Shown: piece by piece, positions 5,586 to 8,975 of the stretch
How positions within the stretch are numbered: position 1 is the stretch's first letter
How the letters are laid out: each line of letters opens with the position of its first letter
Source of the DNA: Alphaproteobacteria bacterium
GTDB taxonomy: Bacteria > Pseudomonadota > Alphaproteobacteria > Rickettsiales > UBA3002
Assembly: GCA_021732545.1 (NCBI GenBank)
Contig: JAKFUW010000068.1
Location: forward strand, 1-8,975
DNA: 8,975 nucleotides
Reading direction: 5' to 3'
Position numbers and translations under genes: made by a program
Notes under the pieces: generated by a model
Seen by the model: only the letters and a program-made list of their open reading frames with translations
Databases searched by the model: none
What the model was told of the DNA's origin: nothing

Positions 5586-5999
5586 ATGAATAAGCCTCGC
5601 ATTATTCTCGATACCAATATCCTTGTCAGCTATATGCTCAAACCAAGCGCAGGCATATCTCAGGTGGTCGATACTGCGCTTGGTGGTCAACTCTTGCTTT
5701 CGCAAGATACATTCGATGAGTTGAGAAATGTTGTTGAACGCTTTGTAAATCGCGGGTTCATCAGCGTGCGAGAATCCAGTGAGCTTCTGGGCTCACTCGT
5801 GGAGGCCGCAGAATGGATCAAAATTCTGGAACATTTGCAGGCCTGCCGTGATCCTAAAGATAATAAATTTCTGGAACTGGCCATCAATGGAAATGCAGAA
5901 TATCTGGTGAGTGGTGATAAAGACTTGCTCGAACTTCACCCGTTCAAACAGACAAAAATTCTCTCAGCCAAAGACTTCATCAATGAGATGGATGCTTAG
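5586..5999 (+). CDS. PIN-domain toxin (putative ribonuclease), COG1569-like
   Basis: A 137-aa PIN-domain protein. Acidic metal-site residues are visible in order: Asp9 (ILDTNILVS), Glu45 (FDELRNV), Asp92 (DPKDNKFLELA) and Asp111/Asp113 (VSGDKDLL), so the nuclease site looks intact. The DPKDNKFLELA and GNAEYLVSGDKDLL segments are typical of the PIN toxins grouped in COG1569. The family generally cleaves RNA; the target here cannot be told. The ATG directly follows the antitoxin TAA with no gap, and AAGG near the end of the antitoxin gene (5578-5581) can serve as ribosome binding site, so toxin synthesis is probably coupled to that of the antitoxin. The TAG stop overlaps the stop of convergent mnmA by 4 bp. 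Confidence 0.9.
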   Translation: MNKPRIILDTNILVSYMLKPSAGISQVVDTALGGQLLLSQDTFDELRNVVERFVNRGFISVRESSELLGSLVEAAEWIKILEHLQACRDPKDNKFLELAINGNAEYLVSGDKDLLELHPFKQTKILSAKDFINEMDA

Positions 6000-7084
6000 T
6001 TTTTCGTAATCCAACCGCCACCCAGCACACGGTTGCCATCATACATCACGCACGCCTGACCAGGTGCCACGCCTTCATAAGGTGCATCCAACTCAATCAG
6101 CGCTTTGTCTGCGTTCAAGCGCGCGGCCACCGGCTCTTGCATCGAGCGCATTTTCACACGGATGTGGTTTTCGTGGCTCCCCTCGCCTAACCAATTAAGT
6201 TCTTTGATGCCAAATTGTTGACGTGCCAGTGCCGCGCGAGGCCCCACAATCACCCGTTTTTTATCGGCATCGAGTGCCACCACATAGAGTGGTTCCGCGT
6301 GCGCAATGCCAAGCCCTTTGCGCTGGCCTACCGTGTAGTGAATGATGCCCTCATGCTGCCCCATCAGCGTGCCATCGATGTGTAAAATATCACCAGGTTG
6401 CCCCGCATGCGGGCGCAGCTTTTCGATCACCCCCGCATAGCCACCCGTTGGCACGAAACAAATATCTTGGCTATCTGGCTTATCAGCCACTTTCAGGCCA
6501 TAATCTTCCGCCAATTTTCTGGTTTGTTCTTTACGCATTCCACCGAGCGGAAAGCGCAGAAAGTCGAGTTGATCTTGGGTGGTAGCGAATAAAAAATAAC
6601 TTTGGTCTTTATCAAAATCGGCTGCGCGGTGAAGCTCGGCCTTGCCCGATTCCCCCATCACGCGCTGCACATAATGGCCAGTCGCCATGCAATCGGCGTT
6701 CAGATCACGCGCGGTGGTCAGCAAATCACGAAACTTCACCGACTGATTGCAACGGATGCAAGGCACTGGCGTTTCGCCCGCCAGATAGGTTTCCACAAAA
6801 TCATCCATCACCGATTCTTTGAAGCGGCTCTCATAATTGAGCACATAATGGGGCGCACCGATGGTTTCGCACACGCGCCGTGCATCATCGATATCTTGCC
6901 CCGCGCAGCAGGCACCTTTTTTGCCAATCGCAGCACCATGATCATAGAGCTGCAAGGTGATACCAATCACCTGATAGCCTTGATCGTGAAGCATCGCCGC
7001 CACCACCGAACTATCCACCCCGCCCGACATGGCCACCACCACGCGCGTATCTTTGGGTTGTTTGTCAAAGCCTAAAGAATTCAT
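5996..7084 (-). CDS. mnmA: tRNA-specific 2-thiouridylase MnmA
   Basis: A 362-aa enzyme that thiolates U34 of the tRNAs for Lys, Glu and Gln at position 2, using ATP and sulfur relayed to it from a cysteine desulfurase. The PP-loop SGGVDSS (20-26) binds ATP. Cys112 (CIRCNQSVKF) and Cys209 (DSQDICF) are the two catalytic cysteines. GHYVQR (136-141), KDQSYFLF (159-166) and the C-terminal beta-barrel region (YTVGQRKGLGIA onward, ending VLGGGWI) are also typical, and the length is normal. The start is set at ATG 7084: an in-frame TTG at 7135 lies upstream of the predicted transcription start (near 7111) and adds 17 unrelated residues. The stop overlaps that of the PIN toxin by 4 bp, with no room for a terminator. 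Confidence 0.97.
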   Translation of the reverse strand: MNSLGFDKQPKDTRVVVAMSGGVDSSVVAAMLHDQGYQVIGITLQLYDHGAAIGKKGACCAGQDIDDARRVCETIGAPHYVLNYESRFKESVMDDFVETYLAGETPVPCIRCNQSVKFRDLLTTARDLNADCMATGHYVQRVMGESGKAELHRAADFDKDQSYFLFATTQDQLDFLRFPLGGMRKEQTRKLAEDYGLKVADKPDSQDICFVPTGGYAGVIEKLRPHAGQPGDILHIDGTLMGQHEGIIHYTVGQRKGLGIAHAEPLYVVALDADKKRVIVGPRAALARQQFGIKELNWLGEGSHENHIRVKMRSMQEPVAARLNADKALIELDAPYEGVAPGQACVMYDGNRVLGGGWITKN

Positions 7085-7117
7085 ATTGGTTCCATTACCC
7101 GATCCGTTGAACGGGCG

Positions 7118-7146
7118 TTTATAGCAAGAAATCAAATAAAACTCAA
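7118..7146 (-). promoter_or_regulatory. Promoter of mnmA
   Basis: On the minus strand TTGAGT (7141-7146) and TATAAA (7118-7123) are exactly 17 nt apart, and a TG precedes the -10 by one base (extended -10). The predicted start near 7111 gives a leader of about 27 nt before ATG 7084. The promoter begins 6 bp beyond the edge of the palindromic element at 7153-7278. Confidence 0.6.
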
Positions 7147-7152
7147 GTTACC

Positions 7153-7278
7153 AGAGTGGTTTTAATTTGGTTTTTTGCAGATGCTACGCAAGGTGAGCGG
7201 CGCGCAGTGTACACTTTAGTACATGAGCACAGCGAATCCGAAGCGGAGCGCTGAAAAAAGCCAAAGAAAAACCACTCT
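7153..7278. repeat. 126-bp palindromic MITE-like element
   Basis: Long imperfect terminal inverted repeats of about 28 bp: AGAGTGGTTTTAATTTGG from 7153 against the reverse complement of the right end (CTGAAAAAAGCC ... ACCACTCT, 7251-7278), with about five mismatches. Partial complementarity continues inward to TGTAC (7208-7212) and GTACA (7219-7223) at the centre, so the element is close to one long palindrome. It has no coding capacity. It lies between mnmA and the PAS-type gene, and its right end supplies two bases of that gene's TAG stop. No target-site duplication is obvious. It could also act as a terminator for the PAS-type gene. Confidence 0.8.
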
Positions 7279-7714
7279 ACGCCTTATCAAATATCTTATA
7301 GTTCGTGGTGCCGATGAGGTAATCAATATCCACGCCATTGGTGGAGCATGGCAAAATGATGCTGCGATATTTCACTTCTTTGCCTTCGGAGAAAAATTCT
7401 GATGATTCCGAATGAGGCTCTTTACTGGCCAGCACTTTGTCGTAAAATCCGATGGTGTTGTTGACGATTACATCGCCCAGGGCTTCGGATAAATAATATC
7501 CGGTGTAATCTTGCCCAAAAATAGCGGCAAGCTCTGGCCCAAAATACGAAAAGCGATGATCATCTTCGCTATCGCCAATCGCGATGGTGAAGGTGAGGTG
7601 ATACATCTCGCTGATCTCAGCAATGTTCACATCGCCCAGCGACGGCAAAGCCTTATCGCCGCGCACACGGCTCCAATACGATAAAAGCCTGAATGTTAGC
7701 CGCTGTTCGCTAAT
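7277..7714 (-). CDS. PAS_5-type protein with probable ATT start codon
   Basis: A 145-aa single-domain protein resembling the alphaproteobacterial PAS_5 family (a PAS-like putative sensory domain of mostly unknown ligand). The family pattern is visible: an N-terminal YW at 13-14, then RGDKALPS (18-25), an acidic region, FSYFGPEL (55-62) followed by FGQDYTG (66-72), and a C-terminal strand ending NYKIFDKA. The first in-frame GTG (7666) would cut off the YW segment, which belongs to the family. In-frame upstream codons continue to a TAA at 7739-7741 and contain no ATG, GTG or TTG. ATT at 7712-7714 lies 5 nt after GGGAGG (7720-7725), so it is taken as the start. A promoter at 7741-7749 fits. The stop lies at the edge of the palindromic element. 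No output domain is fused, so its partner is unknown. Confidence 0.75.
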   Translation of the reverse strand: MSEQRLTFRLLSYWSRVRGDKALPSLGDVNIAEISEMYHLTFTIAIGDSEDDHRFSYFGPELAAIFGQDYTGYYLSEALGDVIVNNTIGFYDKVLASKEPHSESSEFFSEGKEVKYRSIILPCSTNGVDIDYLIGTTNYKIFDKA

Positions 7715-7725
7715 GAGAGCCTCCC
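7712..7725 (-). promoter_or_regulatory. Strong Shine-Dalgarno GGGAGG five bases before an ATT codon
   Basis: On the minus strand GGGAGG (7720-7725), then CTCTC, then ATT (7712-7714). An overlapping ATG two bases before the GGGAGG opens a different frame that stops after five codons (ATG GGA GGC TCT CAT TAG), so it does not explain the site. This decides the start of the PAS_5-type gene. Confidence 0.6.
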
Positions 7726-7740
7726 ATAAGAATGTGCATT

Positions 7741-7749
7741 ATTATAACA
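7741..7749 (-). promoter_or_regulatory. Extended -10 promoter of the PAS_5-type gene
   Basis: On the minus strand TGT-TATAAT: a perfect -10 (7741-7746) with the TGn extension (7747-7749). Only a poor -35 match is seen (TTGATG, about 20 nt upstream), which is common for extended -10 promoters. The predicted start near 7734 leaves a leader of about 20 nt that contains the GGGAGG site. Confidence 0.55.
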
Positions 7750-7820
7750 CAACACGCACCCTTGTGCATCAAACAAGAAGCGAATCATAGCGATTTTTGT
7801 CGTTTTACACAGGCGATGTC

Positions 7821-8925
7821 TTACTTTGGTTTAATGCGTGCCGCAAGCGCCGCCGACATAAAATCATCCAACTCGCCATCGAGCACTGCGGTGGTGTTTC
7901 CTGTTTCAACTCCCGTTCGCAGGTCTTTCACCATTTGGTAAGGGTGCAGCACATAAGATCGAATCTGGTGCCCCCATGCGTTGTCAGACTTTGCGGTCTG
8001 CACCGCTTGGGCAGCTACTTCGCGCTTTTGCAACTCTTGCTCATAGAGCCGCGCACGCAGCATTTTCCAGGCTTCCGCGCGGTTGGCATGTTGCGAGCGT
8101 GAATTCTGGCACGCAACCACTATGCCGCTGGGGCCATGGGTCAGGCGCACAGCGCTATCGGTTTTGTTGACATGCTGGCCGCCCGCGCCCGAGGCACGGT
8201 AGGTATCGACCCGCACGTCTTTTTCCTCGATCTGGATATCGATTTTATCATCAACTTCAGGATAGACCCACACGCTTGCAAAGCTGGTATGGCGGCGCGC
8301 GTTGGAATCAAACGGTGAAATTCGCACCAGCCGATGCACGCCCGATTCGGTTTTCGCCCAGCCATAGGCATTGTGTCCCGTAGCTTTAAAGGTTGCCGAT
8401 TTGATCCCCGCTTCTTCGCCCGATTGTTCATCGATAATCTCAACTTTATAGCCGCGCGACGCCGCCCAGCGCATATACATCCGATATAATATACTCGCCC
8501 AATCGTGGCTTTCGGTGCCGCCTGCGCCTGGGTGAATCTCGATGAAGCAATTATTGCCATCCGCCTCGCCTGAAAGCAGGCTTTCCACTTCTAATTTTGA
8601 GATTTTTTTGGCCACGGCTGCCAGTGCGCTTTCAGCTTCCGCTGCAGTCGCCGCATCGCCTTCGGCTTCCGCCATTTCAATCAGCTCTAAGCTATCACGA
8701 AAATCACGATCGAGCGTGTTATAGCCCGACACCATCACCTCCACTTGCGTGCGTTCTTGCAGGAGTTTTTGCGCCGATTCGGGGTTATCCCACAGATGCG
8801 GATCTTCCGCGCGGCTGTTTAATTCGTCGAGTTTTTTGAGGACATTTTCCCAGTCAAAGATACCTCCTGAGCAAAGACTGGCTTTGCTCGATCTGGTCTT
8901 TTAAGGCGGTCACTTCTGCTTTCAT
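7821..8925 (-). CDS. prfB: Peptide chain release factor 2 (RF2), made by programmed +1 frameshift
   Basis: RF2 ends translation at UGA and UAA by recognising the codon and triggering peptidyl-tRNA hydrolysis. The gene is in two frames: 23 codons from ATG 8925 (MKAEVTALKD ... LLRRYL) end at an in-frame TGA (8854-8856). Skipping the T at 8856 joins them to a 344-codon frame beginning DWENVLKKLDEL, giving 367 aa, the usual length. Codon-recognition motif SPF (203-205) and catalytic GGQ (248-250, in SGAGGQHVNKTDSAVR) are intact. RF2 itself controls the shift: when it is scarce the TGA is read slowly and frameshifting rises. The Shine-Dalgarno before ATG 8925 is weak. The PAS_5-type gene downstream has its own promoter. 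No clear terminator follows prfB. Confidence 0.97.
8853..8868 (-). promoter_or_regulatory. prfB programmed +1 frameshift site
   Basis: On the minus strand AGGAGG (8863-8868), TAT, CTT (8857-8859), TGA (8854-8856), C. This is the canonical arrangement: an internal Shine-Dalgarno three bases before a slippery CTT followed by TGAC. In E. coli the same site reads AGGGGG-TAT-CTT-TGA-C. The two-frame layout is therefore regulation and not a sequencing error or pseudogene. Confidence 0.97.
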
Positions 8926-8975
8926 GAGGTTCTCACTTATAGTTATTTAATTTTAGGGGCTGGTCTAGATAAGCG

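Noticed and set aside
6602..7075. 157-codon open frame on the plus strand
   Set aside because: It lies wholly antisense to the well-identified mnmA gene, is rich in His and Arg as expected from the opposite strand, and has no ribosome binding site or family resemblance.
8141..8560. 139-codon open frame on the minus strand
   Set aside because: It is another frame of prfB on the same strand; the RF2 frame carries the SPF and GGQ motifs.
8943..8975. Possible C-terminal end of an upstream minus-strand gene (frame ending RLSRPAPKIK, TAA at 8943-8945)
   Set aside because: Only ten codons are visible and another frame is also open for 13 codons. A penicillin-binding protein often lies upstream of prfB in alphaproteobacteria, but these residues are not diagnostic.

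Overview
The window looks like a chromosomal segment of an alphaproteobacterium with a fairly balanced base composition (judged by eye, not computed). The taxonomic pointers are a PAS_5-type protein (a family found almost only in Alphaproteobacteria), a small DUF1640-like coiled-coil protein, and palindromic intergenic repeats of a type I associate with intracellular or small alphaproteobacteria (Rickettsiales, Holosporales and relatives). I cannot name a genus. Housekeeping genes (purA, mnmA, prfB) bracket an accessory or signalling centre.

Left part (1-731): the 3' end of purA on the plus strand faces a small DUF1640-like gene on the minus strand, with a hairpin between them. A divergent intergenic region follows, holding a good sigma-70-type promoter (575-604) and a roughly 120-nt leader for the next gene.

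Signalling block (732-5260, all plus strand): a 712-aa membrane-anchored pseudokinase with a large unrecognised C-terminal region; a 159-aa multi-pass membrane protein bracketed by two inverted copies of one palindromic repeat; a STAS-domain protein; and, overlapping it by 8 nt, a receiver-SpoIIE/PP2C phosphatase. STAS plus SpoIIE-type phosphatase is the core of a partner-switching system. The usual HATPase serine kinase (RsbW/SpoIIAB type) is not in the window. The receiver carries Glu where the phospho-accepting Asp should be, and the kinase-like protein lacks the catalytic residues. This block is the best candidate for an undescribed system: a variant partner-switching module built from a pseudo-receiver phosphatase and a pseudokinase. 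That linkage rests on neighbourhood alone.

Toxin-antitoxin block (5280-5999): a Phd/YefM-type antitoxin and a PIN-domain toxin, abutting stop-to-start, driven by a promoter with a TTGTAC-N5-GTACAA operator-like palindrome. The toxin overlaps the convergent mnmA gene by 4 bp.

Right part (5996-8975, minus strand): mnmA with its own promoter; a 126-bp palindromic MITE-like element; a PAS_5-type gene whose only well-supported start is a rare ATT codon behind a strong Shine-Dalgarno sequence and an extended -10 promoter; and prfB with an intact programmed +1 frameshift site (AGGAGG-TAT-CTT-TGA-C), which makes the full RF2 367 aa long.
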